Assembly (NCBI GenBank): GCA_028551475.1
Contig: CM052354.1
Coordinates: 1,409,391 to 1,473,390 of the forward strand
Direction: 5' to 3'
Length of the DNA stretch: 64,000 nt
Source: Casuarina equisetifolia
Taxonomy: Eukaryota; Streptophyta; Magnoliopsida; Fagales; Casuarinaceae
The position numbers and the translations under genes were made by a program. This document shows positions 46,998 through 57,758 of the stretch, piece by piece (position 1 is the stretch's first letter; the number at the start of each line of letters is the position of its first letter). The notes under the pieces are model-generated. The model had not been told where the DNA came from. It did no database searches and worked only from the letters and a program-made list of their open reading frames with translations.

Positions 46998-47349
46998 TGT
47001 TGGAGTGTTAAAATATCCAGTCCCACATTGGGTAAGGCGACAAGAGAGCCTGGCCTTATAAGCTTCCGTTGGTAACCTACTATTGCACAGTTCTGTGTTT
47101 TAGTTGGGCTTTTCAATTTCTAAGATGGTATCAGAGCCGACCCTGTGTCTTGCTTGCCTTAGTGTGGTCCCTCTAGATTGGTCCCACCTCTCATCACACC
47201 CAACATGAGATTGCGGGAGAGTGTTGGAGTGTTAAAATATTCAGTCCCACATTGGGTAAGGCGACAGGAGAGCCTGGCCTTATAAGCTTCCACTGGCAAC
47301 CCATTATTGCATAGTTCTGTGTTTTAGTTGGGCCTTTCAGTTTCTAAGA
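46998..47349 (+). mobile_element. Complete TRIM (terminal-repeat retrotransposon in miniature), 352 bp
   Basis: Two 128-bp LTRs at 46998-47125 and 47222-47349 (TGTTGGAGTG...TTTCTAAGA) with only 96 bp between them. A perfect initiator-Met primer site TGGTATCAGAGCC begins at 47126 and a purine-rich tract (GCGGGAGAG) precedes the second LTR. Target duplication GTAAT at 46993-46997 and 47350-47354, no mismatch. There is no coding capacity, so it depends on proteins from another element. The LTRs differ at about 10 of 128 sites, all transitions. A TATA-like CCTTATAAG lies in each LTR. A minus-strand open frame across it is not a gene. Confidence 0.93.
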
Positions 47350-47354
47350 GTAAT

Positions 47355-49149
47355 CCATTTGTTATGCCAAAGCTGTGACTATGGTTGCCAAAAAAATAAA
47401 AACAAAATTTTCTATTCTTACAAATTCATGCGATTGAAAATCTCAAAATTTCATTCAAAATGATATCTTCTTGAAAATATTTTATATTTTAAGACAAATG
47501 AGTTCTTTTTTCTACAATCTTCTTTATTTGGTTCAAACCAACCGTCCAATGTTTGACCTATGTTATTTGTAATACTTCTGTATTAACTATACTAAAGGCT
47601 ACTGGCTATATAAAAGACCAGTTTTAAGTGCTCAGTACTTAGAAAACCCTATAAATATAAAGCCCTACTTAAATACGTGCTTAGAATTAACCATGTTGGG
47701 TTGGCAACTCCTGATGACGTCCACATTTCATTCGTTATAGTAGTGTTCTTTGTAAAGTATAGATGAGGGCAATCAGAAACTGCACTTGCAGAGGTGAAGA
47801 CATATCCAAATGGTGTAAGTACTTTCGTCGTCTTAGCTTGATGAAAAATCAAGAAACTATCCCGCTCGAAGCCTTTATCGTATTTTGTCACAGCAACCCT
47901 TAAAAGAAACCAGCAAGTAGTTTGGTTTTTGAAGTAAAGAACCCTCGGTGAACCTCTAGATAAAGCTTTTCCTTTTTCGAAGTTCTCACTCGGATCTTGA
48001 GATAGCAACCCTCCAAATAAGGCAACTTTGACAGGAACCCTTTAAAGAAACCAGCAACTAGATGACAGAGGGAATCTCGCCACACAGTTGGGATACTCAA
48101 ATGTAAAAAAAATATAGGGGAAACACCTTTGATTTTTGTAAGATGTCCAAAATAATTGACAAATAGATGACTGTAAACATTTGTCTTTAAGAACTATATG
48201 ACTTTATTTATGATGCTAATTGTGAGTATAAACTAGTAAACTGATACGTAAAGTGCAGTATAATTTCTCATCAACATGTGCTAGAATGTGTGGTTCTATT
48301 TCATTGTTTGTCTGCTTTTTGTACATTATAATTCATCCCCAACAAGAAAATCAAGTAGCTTCATCTTTGATTTGGATGCCATCAAATATTAATTTAAAAT
48401 ATTTATAGTTCCACCCTTTATCAAAGAAAACTAGTACCACCTTCTGTTCCGTTCACTCATTTTATTGATTGATTTTTTAGTCCCCTTGTTGGTTTTCTCT
48501 TTAAAAGATATTGAATGCTTGAAAGCATTGTCGACTAAAACGAAAAAGAAGATAGACGGGCCCTAAAACAAGTTGGGCCGACACAAAACTTGCCGTATAA
48601 GCCGACCCTTAAAGGAGCGAGCTCAGCAAGAAAATGGTAAGAACAAAGCGGGGCTGAGGATCGCTAAAAGGTTTAGGATGGACTGTCTTGAAAGTATGCA
48701 ATTGGAAGCTCAGTGAAACACGTGGTTTAATTTTCTAGGAAAAACATCTAAAGGTTTGTCCTAAAATCAAGTTTCTGGTCAAAGACGAATTGGATCTAAG
48801 GAGATAACTTAATTTGTTGTTCAAGGTATGAAGTTTAGCCAAGTATCTAAGAAGGCGGCAACTTAAAGAATTTGTAAAAAATTTGCAAATCTAAAATAGT
48901 TCCAAAGATCTTCATATTCAAAATATGTTATCCTTATACTATCAACGATGTCATTTCTTTCTTGAACAAGAACATTAGCGTCCTTATGTAATTATATTCA
49001 ATAGCCTAATTTTTTTTCTTTTTTCATATTTTCATATTCTTCTTGATTATTTGAAACAGGTTTTATATGTATGATAGAAGTGAATCTATGAAAAATCAAT
49101 TGATCTAACTCTCACTAACTATAAGTTCAATTACAACAACTTTGGTTCT
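47355..49149. other. Intergenic DNA with old duplicated fragments, no gene
   Basis: The phrase AAAGAAACCAGCAA recurs about 138 bp apart near 47905 and 48045, a small local duplication. 48325-48520 resembles the A2 upstream region near 21780-21935 (CCATCAAATATTAAT, ACCACCTT, TTGATTGATTTTTTAG-like text), so another remnant of the ankyrin segment lies here. 48540-48900 matches nothing I can name. Open frames here lack ATG starts. Confidence 0.5.
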
Positions 49150-50215
49150 CTCTTCAAATAATAGTCTTTAGAAAACCAAGCTACGTGCCGGTTTATTTAA
49201 TGGGCTGCTGCGACAAAGTCCTGACAACTCGGAGTTGAGCTTGAAACCCGCATTGGCAAAGAATTCCCTGTGGGCTGTATCCAAAAAGTCCACATTTCTT
49301 TATTTAAATGCGTACAGATAAGGACTCACAATCTCAACATCCTAAACTATTTTCTGTCGGTGTTTCTATTAGTTTACTAAGCTTGAAACGTGCGTCCCAT
49401 GAAGTGCTAATAATTGAAAAGGTCTGCCTAGGCTCAATATTCTTTCCTGCTAGTTAGCTTGTTTGATTAAATGGCTTTTGTCACAAAGCACAAGGTCACA
49501 TGCCCTCGTTGACGATACGGTTATCACGGCATTGACAATCTTCTTTACTAAGTTTCTAAATAAAAATATAATAAGAAATTATATCATTCCGCATATCTCA
49601 ATTCAAACTTCCCTCATTGATGATACGATTGTCAAGGCATTGACAATCTTCTTTACTAAGTTTTCAAATTATAATTTAACACAAAATTATGTCATTCGGC
49701 ATATCTTGATTCAAACTTCCCTTGTTGATGATAGGATTGTCACCGCATTAACAATTGTCTTTACTAAATTTTCAAATCAAAACTTGATACAAAATTATGT
49801 CATTGTATAGGTCTTGATTCAAACTTCTCTCATTGTTGATATGATTATTATAGTATTGACACTTTTTTTAGCCATTTAACTCAATAGTGAGACAAGAGGA
49901 ACTTTAATTGTAAAATCTAAGACTGGACATTTCATATATATGAATTGGGTGTGTGCAATGTAATATTGGAAACAAATTTAAAAAAATTTCATTAATAACT
50001 TTCCAAATAAGAACTTGATACCAAATTTTGTGATTGCGCCCCGCTTTATTCAGACTTGAGGACACCAACCTCTACTCCATGTCACAGCCCCTAAACAGGT
50101 GCAGTGGCCGCTTTATTCAAAGGGTCGTTGTCACAAAGACCAATGACAACCTGAAAAAAGAAAAAGGAAAACCATCCAAAGGCCTGTCTTAATTTAAACA
50201 TTTTCCCACACAATT
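49150..50215 (+). repeat. Decayed subtelomeric ~100-bp repeat cluster, locus 2
   Basis: The uninterrupted counterpart of 14567-15010 plus 20738-21180. Motif copies (GGTTTATTTAA then GGGCTGCTG and CACAAAG) lie near 49190, 49450 and 50105. The A-rich follower is near 50150 (GGAAAACCATCCAAAGGCC). It contains the 108-bp tandem array. Confidence 0.75.
49505..49936 (+). repeat. 108-bp tandem repeat, four copies
   Basis: Copies start at about 49507, 49615, 49723 and 49831, each with GATGATACGATTGTCA-like text, GCATTGACAATC, TTTACTAAGTTTTC and ATTATGTCATT. A weaker fifth half-unit lies near 49994. Because 108 is divisible by three, an open frame of 115 codons crosses the array, but it has no ATG. 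One unit is the unoccupied target of gypsy-2. Confidence 0.88.
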
Positions 50216-51229
50216 ACTACTTCGCAGTTGTTATGTATGTTCTTATGGTTTCGTATCAATGTATTGGTCTTCAAATAAAGGATTTTTTTCATAATCGTTT
50301 AAGCCTTCGACTACAACATCGGGGTCTTGACCTAAGTTATGGTTTCGTTTCAATGTATTGGTCTTCAAATAAAGGATTTTTTTCATAATCGTTTAAGCCT
50401 TCGACTGCAACATCGGGGTCTTGACCTAAGCAGTCATTATACATTCATCAAATATGCATCAACCAAAAGGGTTAAGCCAAACAGATATGAGATGGCAATT
50501 GGAATAAGATGAGAAGCAAACCCGCTGAATACATACTCTTTCCAATTGTCGTCCTAATCGCATAAAATAAGAAATGAACACTGATAACAGGAATAGAGAT
50601 TCCATTGCAGGCATGATACTAAAAAATAAGTGAAGAACAAATTTAAAATAGTAAAAATAAAAAGAACAATTAAATGTACCAAAACCCAATAAAGAATGTG
50701 ATATTGCCTAGTAGCTTAGTAGTAAATTAAGGCCTAAGACCTCTTAGTATTAGGTTTACGATCAAAAGCTTCTAAATTTGACACTGAATTCCTGTAATGC
50801 TATGTACATTTAAAAATAAAAAAATATAAATGTTCATAGAGAGAGAGAATTAAGTGGGGATTGAAGAAATATTTTTAATCTTTTGTCATTCTTTTATTTT
50901 ATCATTCATTTTATTGTGAATGACACATTCATGAATATTATTTATTTCATTCTATTTGTTTGACAACTTTAATGATTCTATTAAATATTGATATATTTTA
51001 ATCCATCAACTAACCAACCTTTGATTAAATAAAACTAACTGCACGTTCTACTCCATCCACTATTTTTTTGATTAATTTATTCTTCCAGTAGCTTGTACTA
51101 CTTTCGAAGAAATGTATTAAAATAATTTTTCTATTGCAAGCTATTGTAATTAGTTATTTGTTTGGGGTTACTCGCCTTGCATCTTCTCTTGCATGCAGTG
51201 CTATCTAATGGCCACATCTGATCAACTCC
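50216..51229 (+). other. Upstream region of A5, with a 94-bp tandem duplication
   Basis: 50243-50336 and 50337-50430 are two copies of a 94-bp unit (TTATGGTTTCGT...GACCTAAG) that differ at only two sites, so the duplication is recent. Single-copy equivalent at 21411-21500. The rest is AT-rich promoter flank with no gene. Confidence 0.75.
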
Positions 51230-51236
51230 TATAAAA
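51230..51236 (+). promoter_or_regulatory. TATA box of A5
   Basis: TATAAAA in AACTCCTATAAAAAGAGCAT, nearly identical to the A2 promoter; 137 bp before the ATG at 51367. Confidence 0.72.
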
Positions 51237-51366
51237 AGAGCATGGCCTCTCTCCTGAATTGTGCCTTAACACTCCACAAACTTTTACAACTTTATAGGCA
51301 TTTCTTCCTACCTGGCTCGGCCTCATCTCTTCTAAAAATTTGAAGGCATTGTCTCTCAACTCTCAG

Positions 51367-53409
51367 ATGGCCAATCCGAATGTTCTGCAAGTTATCAATC
51401 CTGCTCAGTCGGTGGCTAGTCAAAGTGTTCCACGTGATATCATTAATGAATATTTGCTTGCTGGTGAAACAGGAAACATTTAACAGTTGTACGACTTGAT
51501 GGAGGAAAATTCAGATGTCCTGGAGCAGATCGACAACAGTCCGTTTGCAGAGACACCTTTACATCGTGCTGCAAAAGGAGGGCATGTCTCGTTTGTGGGC
51601 GAGATCATGGCATTAAAGCCATCATTTTCTCTGAAGCTAACTAGAAAAGGTCTCACACCACTACATCTTGCTTTGGAAGAGAAAGGTAAAGTAGATGTTG
51701 CTTTGCAAGAGCTAAGCCTCGGAGATCCTCAACGCGGGAACTACCTTCACCTGCAAGAAAGGTTTCGCAACGTGGTGCTTCGTTTACTTGAGTTTGACAA
51801 AGACCTTGCACGTGTTAAAGGAAAGGGGGGTTCGACTCCTTTCCATTATGCAGCAAAAATAGGTGATCTTGCACCTTTGATTGGAATGCTAATTACTTGT
51901 CCAATGTCTATTTTAGATGTGACAGTGGATAATGAGACTTCTTTACATATAGCCATAAGATATCAAAACTACAAAGCTTTTATGATGTTGTATGATTGGC
52001 TTTATCTTACTTCCTCAAATGGTGCCTTTTGGGGGAGATACAAATTGCGAAATTGGGAGCTTGAAGCAAGAAAGGAGATCTCAAAAATTAGACATGGCCA
52101 GTATCTATCCAAGGCAAGTTTTATTTAGTAAGTTAAGTGGTATAATAGAGATCTATCCAAGGCAGGCTTTTTTATTTACCCACTACAAAAATTAGCTTCT
52201 AATAGTTTGCAAAAGTAAACTCATTTGATAACACAACAAATTCACATATAATAATGTCTCCAAGCTACCTTTGTAAACATAAAAGTATTCACAAATTATT
52301 TGAGTTGACATACAAATTACTCTTGTATGTACTACTTCCATTCTCTTCAATCAAATTCCATTACTCACATAATATGTTTTGTTCAAAATTCACAACTTTT
52401 ATCTTTTTAGTAACATTTTAGAATCTTCTATAATTACAGCTTGAGAATTAATAAAATAAACAAATCAAGTGTTTCTAAAATCAACAACTGCCAAAAATTG
52501 ACATATATTTTTTAATGACTAACCACACATTTGAATAAATTTTATTTATTTATTTATTTATTTGTAGAGAACTTAAAAATATGCCGAGAAATAGTCTCCT
52601 TTGTCTATGATATTTAGTGTTTAATGTTCTTTTCTTTTATTAGTATGTGCCATTTGCCTTCTTCTTTCTTTTTTCACCTTTTGGGAGGAGCAAGTGTTAT
52701 TGTGTAAACTATTTTGAGTGTGGACATTATAATTATGCATCTCTGCAGTAAGGGGGGACGGGAGGTGGTTATTGAATTATTGAGTTAATTTAGACTCAGC
52801 CTTTTAAGGGTCTTCACAATATTTGACTTCTTGCAATTCGGAACACAGGAGGACTATGATGAGATTGCTTGTATGCTACGCCGTGACACTACTGCAGAAA
52901 GTTCACTTTTCAAGCTCACTGAAGAAACTCGCAATGCTTTGTTGGTGCTTGTTGCGCTGATGGTAACAATCAACTTTCAAATATTACTTACCCCTCCTGG
53001 TGGAACTTGGCAAGATAATACGATGTCACACCGTGCTGGGGCAGCAATCATGGACACTTACTACTTCGATGCACTCAATTATTTAAATGCTGGGTCCTCT
53101 TTGTTTCTTATGTTGGCAGGAATCCTTCTCCTCCCTAGATCGCTTCTTAGCCTTCTTTGCTTCGTTCCCATTTGTTTACTTGTTAGGTTTTTTGTCATAT
53201 CACGAAACGTCACAAGCCCAAATCCTGAACATGACCGCAAAGAGTATTTTAAAGGGCTTTTTTTCTTCGATGTTGGGGTAATTATTATTGGTCTTACAGG
53301 CATTTGGTTTTGTAAGGTTGCAATTTTCCAGATGCAGCAGTTGGAGATCGTAATTCGCTTCATGTACAGAGTTTTTTGCCAAAGGTGGCGCGGACGCACT
53401 GCCAACTAG
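51367..53409 (+). pseudogene. A5: ankyrin-PGG gene with early nonsense codon
   Basis: Closest relative of A2. The start ATG 51367 (MANPNVLQVINPAQ) is in frame with the rest, but codon 39 is TAA at 51481-51483 where A2 has CAA (Gln). Otherwise exon 1 (to 52113, GC donor GCAAGT) and exon 2 (52849-53409, after GAACACAG) join in phase 0. They encode good ankyrin repeats (FAETPLHRAAKGGHVSFVGE, STPFHYAAKIGDLAPLIGM) and a complete PGG domain with the normal TPPGGTW. Re-initiation at ATG 51499 would lose the first 44 residues but keep all repeats, so a shortened product is possible. Exon 2 is roughly four-fifths identical to A2. Confidence 0.82.
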
Positions 53410-54303
53410 AACCAAACTTCCCACTTCCTAGACCAGCCGCACTTCTTCCATCCCCTCTCTCTCTCTCTTCCATAATTCTCCCTCAAAATAAGGTTGAATA
53501 TTTGTATGCCACAGCTCGATGGTGAAATATTTGTGGGTGAAGAGTCCAAAGTGTTGTTTAACAATGTGTTTAGTGTACTTGCGGTCAAATAAAGGATGTT
53601 TTCAAAGAAACTTTTCCTATCAATTAATTCTTTCATCTAATGCACTAATTGGAAAAAGTTAAGCCAACCAAATATGAGAGCCACGTCCCCGAAATTCTCA
53701 CCAGAAGCGGATATGAATGCCATGTCCGCCATATCCAAGAACCTTGCCAAGATGTGGGACTGGAGCATCGTCATAAAGGCAGTCTTTCTTTAGGCTCGCT
53801 CCATTAGACTGAAAGCACATTTAGATGGTAATGAACATAACCTTCTGGAAGTGTTGCCATAATCACATAAAATTGGAAATGAGGTCATCGTGATTACTGG
53901 GAGTTCAGGGTGATAAGCTCTACGCAGAAAGTACACGGTTCTAGTAAACAGAACAAGTGCCAGGGAAAGCTGGAAACAGAATAGAACAATGCAAACAAGG
54001 AATAATATCGTTGTGAAACAAAGGTTTTTGTTTGATTCACAGAAAAGTTTCTTATACAACCAGTATCAATGCAATGCTGTAAAACGTACATACAGATTGA
54101 TTTTTTTGCCACAAATACTAGCCAATTGGCTAAGGCAAACAAGAAACATCAGTAACTAGAAACTGAACCTGTACCGCAAGCACTGCAGCTCCAGACTTTC
54201 ATGAATAGTCGGAAAAGATTGCAGGCGCATGCTTTCACCCAAAAAACACTCAAACTGCTCCTTAGCATGGTTCTATGTACAGACTTGGCATAGCCGCAGC
54301 AAT
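53410..54303 (+). other. Space between convergent A5 and A6
   Basis: Shared 3' flank with A2 (AATAAGGTTGAATATTTG at 53486) and a short (CT)n run at about 53455-53470, then the 3' flank of A6. It parallels 24648-25546 throughout. No gene. Confidence 0.6.
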
Positions 54304-55862
54304 CTATGTAAGAGTTTGGTGGGAAAATTTCCCGTCCGGATGAAAGGCGTTGACAAGCTTTCTTTGCCTATAATTCACAAGGAACTGCAACAGCAAAATC
54401 AGCAAAGCAAAGAAAATGCAAAAAATGAAGTAGTTCACACTGCTACTAGTCATCCACTTCGGCAAAAAAGGTGCCCTGGGAGCTATGATGAGTATAGCTG
54501 CTATATAATACAAAGAGAGGAGATGAAAGGGCAGGTTGATCATTCCACTTTTATGATCACAAGGCAGGAGAAGTAAGATTGCAAAAAGCGTAGCAAAGAG
54601 GCTAATCAGATTCAGAGCTCCAACTACAATGAAAGTGTGCTGTGATGTGGTAGATGTTCACATGTCGGGCAAAGGAGCAATGCCGTTGGGACCAACACCC
54701 GAAACTCCTCCAAGAGGGTTCACCATTGCTTGGAAAGTAACCGTAAAAAATAGCACAGCAACCACCATCATCACAACGCAGGATGCATTTGACATATTTG
54801 TTCTCTGGCGAACAAAGAATATAGAAAACTTTTCGTCAATTGACACCGGAGACCTGAAATAGTTTGTAGGAGGTGGAACTCTCGGAAAAAGCCATGTGCT
54901 GAAGAATCTGGCACGGTGCAACATATCCATAATCTCCTGCCCTTGTGCAATGTCGAATACTGTCTGACCTCCCAAATTCAGAGCATTTATTTCAATTTTA
55001 TAGCCAAAGCCCGCCTTGAGATCCAAAAACAACCTAACTATCTGCAAGAGAAAAGAAAACAACATTAGCTGGTCAGGATTTTCGGAATCTTGCATGCCAG
55101 AAATAAGTTGGTGGAATCTCAGATACGTTGTCTTCAAACTCAAACTTTCAAACTAATCAAGACTCAACAGCCTTTCTTGTTAATATTCCTTCTATGAACA
55201 TGGCAAATAAATCTCTTTTATCACAAAAATGGTTAGAGAAAACGTACTTCAGGTAGATTTTCGGCTGTTGCAAGTTGCAGCAAAGTATTGCCTTCATCAT
55301 CCTGCCAGTTCAGTAATTTCTTCTCCCAAAAAGACGCATTTTTCAACCATGCTCGTTGAAGCCATCCCAACAAAAGCTTAAAAGCATCGATGTTGTTACA
55401 TTTTAAGGTAATATGCAAAACGGATTCTCTCTTATTTGTTACATCTTCAATTGACCTTGGACAAACTTCTAAAAATTCGGCCAGAAGGTAGAGATTACCT
55501 CTTTGAGCAACACAATGCAGAGGAGTCAGACCATCCCTTGCCGGGACACGAACAAGGCTCTCATCAACATCAAGTAGTCGAAGCACTACTTGCGTTCGCT
55601 CATTCTGTACAGCAAGATGCAACGGGGTGCAGCCATCTTCGTCAAGTTTTCTAGCAAACGAAGGCTGTAACGCCATGATCTCCATTGCAAAGCTGGTTTT
55701 TCCTAGAGATGCCGCAACATGTAGAGGAGTTTCAGCAAACGGAAGAACATCGATCTTGTGCAAAACATACGCATCTCTACGTATCAATGAATACAAGGCA
55801 TCGATGTTTCCTTGCTGAGAAGCAATGCTCAAATAATGATTCATTCTCGGAAGATTGATCAC
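54304..55862 (-). CDS. A6: minus-strand ankyrin-PGG protein, stop inside membrane domain
   Basis: Exon 1 is 55862-55248 (205 codons, MINLPRMNHYLSIASQQGNI) and exon 2 begins at 55041. The intron is GT-AG, phase 0 (NLPE joined to IVRLFLDL). Ankyrin repeats are regular and lack the Pro/Gln insert: FAETPLHVAASLGKTSFAME, GCTPLHLAVQNERTQVVLRL, GLTPLHCVAQRGNLYLLAEF, ESVLHITLKCNNIDAF, GNTLLQLATAENLP. Exon 2 has the PGG domain (FQAMVNPLGGVSG). The frame meets TGA at 54658, giving 332 residues with one clear membrane span. The same frame then continues cleanly for 117 codons to 54304 with three more spans. A7 lacks an 18-nt stretch here that holds the TGA, so an insertion probably created the stop. Either a truncated protein or a pseudogene. 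Confidence 0.75.
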
Positions 55863-56430
55863 TAATCAGAGAGTTGGATAAGTGGGTCTAGAGCTGTAAG
55901 ATCGTTGAGAAAGAGAGAGTGGTAGTGGGGAGTAAGGAGGGAGAAGTCCGGCTGCCTCTTTTCATAGAGTTGTAGACGTCAAAGTTATTTACACCACGTA
56001 CGTGAGGACATGGATGTGACATGCTGTGACATATATGCATACGCTGAGGTAAATTACCATCATAGCTAGAGAACCCTTTAAGATCTCGAAAAACCTAGAA
56101 AGACCATTTTAAGGTCCTTAAGTATAAGAAAGACAGCGACACTCCCGGCCTCCTTAAGGCCATAGCAGTCTAAAGAAGGTGCGCCCAATCTTGGGAAAAC
56201 CGAGTCTTAAATCATCCAGGGAAGTCAGTTTGAGAAAGAAATAAGACGAAGCTCTCTGTCTCATTGATGACAGGAAAACTTTAAACTGGTAAACAAAAGG
56301 CGATTTTTGAGGAATCTGGTCTCTGGGAATACCAAAAATGGTAGAATCTGGGCTTTTCTTTTAGTGTGTATTTGTTGGTTTAGGTGAAAAGTTTGGTTTA
56401 GATGAAAAGTTTGTTTGCAGCGGAAGAGTT
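55863..56430 (-). other. Promoter side of A6
   Basis: On the minus strand CTATGAAAAGAGGCAGCCGG (near 55955-55975) resembles the TATA-plus-GGATGCCGG context of A3 and A4, but with TATGAAA for TATAAAA. No gene further upstream. Confidence 0.5.
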
Positions 56431-56797
56431 TGTGATAGGTTTGAAAGAGAAGGCTTGAAAGAAGGTTTTACGTGGAGCCCTTGTGTCTCCAAAATAGTTG
56501 AAAGGAAGAAAAAAAAGGAAGCTCTTTATTGAAAGACTTCGAAAGCTTTAGAGTTTTCGGTACACCTGTTTACAGCACACACGGTAGTATTTATAACCAA
56601 ACCACCGACTTATACAACCTACTATTGTTGACATTACAAGCCACTATTGTTGACTAACTTTACAGATTTTTTTTTCAGCCGTGTTTATCCTTGCTTGGAG
56701 AATTCTCTGGAGGTTGCTGGAGATATTTTCTCTAGAGTATTCTAGCATTTTCTTCCGTGTTCTTGCTGTTATTTTGAAAAATGCATTATGTTCAACA
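56431..56797 (-). mobile_element. Probable solo LTR, minus strand
   Basis: On the minus strand it starts TGTTGAACATAATGC, has a TATA box (TATAAATA near 56590), a poly(A) signal (CAATAAAG near 56525) and a pyrimidine-rich end closing at TATCACA. This is the internal layout of a copia-type LTR. No second LTR or internal region was found. The flanks GAGTT and GTATT match poorly, so the edges may be off. Confidence 0.5.
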
Positions 56798-57250
56798 GTA
56801 TTTAGGAATTTGTGCCGCACTAGTAAAATATGCATTGCGTCTTAGAATGAACGGCAGCCAAAGTTCAGTCTCTCTCGCTTGACAAACGTATCAAAAGGTA
56901 CAAGATGATCTCTTCTTAATCCGAGCTTAATTAGTACGACGGCTTCAAGCATTCATTTCCTACTTCAGGCTCCCGCTAGCTTAGTACGTTTTGCTTGACT
57001 ACTGCTTTCGGAAAAGAAAGCTCTCATGTCCGTCGTCGGCGCTATCTTCTCTTACCCCGAGAAACTATTTACAAAAGTTGAAACACAAATAATAACGTTA
57101 TTACATAACAAGAAGTTATTAACCTCAGTTACATCCTAGCAAAGGTAACCTTAAAAACTGACTTTACATTCTTCCCTCTTTAACACTCCAATCTCCTCTT
57201 TAAAAGCACAAGAACTCTGATTCACTTTCCAACATTCTCTACCACTATAT
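56798..57250. other. Intergenic DNA, nothing recognised
   Basis: No gene, repeat or element identified. It ends at the AGGCT target site of copia-4. Confidence 0.5.
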
Positions 57251-57255
57251 AGGCT

Positions 57256-57463
57256 TGTTGAAATATGTTATGAGTTGAGGGCCTTTTGTTCTTTCTTAGT
57301 TTTGGCCCGTTGGAAGATTGACGGGCCCATTAGAATGTCTTGTTTTTACGTACATCATTGTAAATGATTCTTTAAGCAGGAATATACAAGCATACGGAGT
57401 CAGTGGGCAACTTTCCCACAATATACTGTTCCGAGCACTTGTTCTTGTTCAGTTTCTCCAAGA
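57256..57463 (+). repeat. Copia-4 5' LTR
   Basis: 208 bp, TGTTGAAATATG...TCTCCAAGA. It ends in GA rather than the usual CA; the target duplication fixes this boundary. Confidence 0.93.
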
Positions 57464-57475
57464 TGGTATCTGAGA
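57464..57475 (+). other. Copia-4 primer-binding site
   Basis: TGGTATCTGAGA, directly after the LTR; one base off the Met-tRNA complement TGGTATCAGAGC over the first nine positions, weaker after. Confidence 0.7.
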
Positions 57476-57758
57476 AGGTTAGATGATGCTCTCTTCATCG
57501 CTTTTCTGGGATTAGCGGGACGAACTTCTGCCATCAGAGGTAAATTAGTTCCTGCATTGCCAAGGGCTTTATTGTATTTTCATATCTGCTTGTCAGTAGA
57601 TATTTGTTACAGTGCTGCGTTCCACTCGCAATTTCACTGCGTTTTGCTTTGGGAAATGGAATTTGATTGACGTCTCACCCACCTCTTTCTTACCTTTCCC
57701 ACTTTACCCGTAATACCTTAATCCTTTTACCACTCTTGCCATTTTATCCCGAACCACC

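Noticed and set aside
47649-48100. Minus-strand 119- and 66-codon frames
   Set aside because: The longer one lacks an ATG, and neither has a recognisable domain or splice context.
49463-49810. 115-codon frame over the 108-bp repeats as a gene
   Set aside because: Begins at TTG, has no ATG, and the repeat period explains the open frame.
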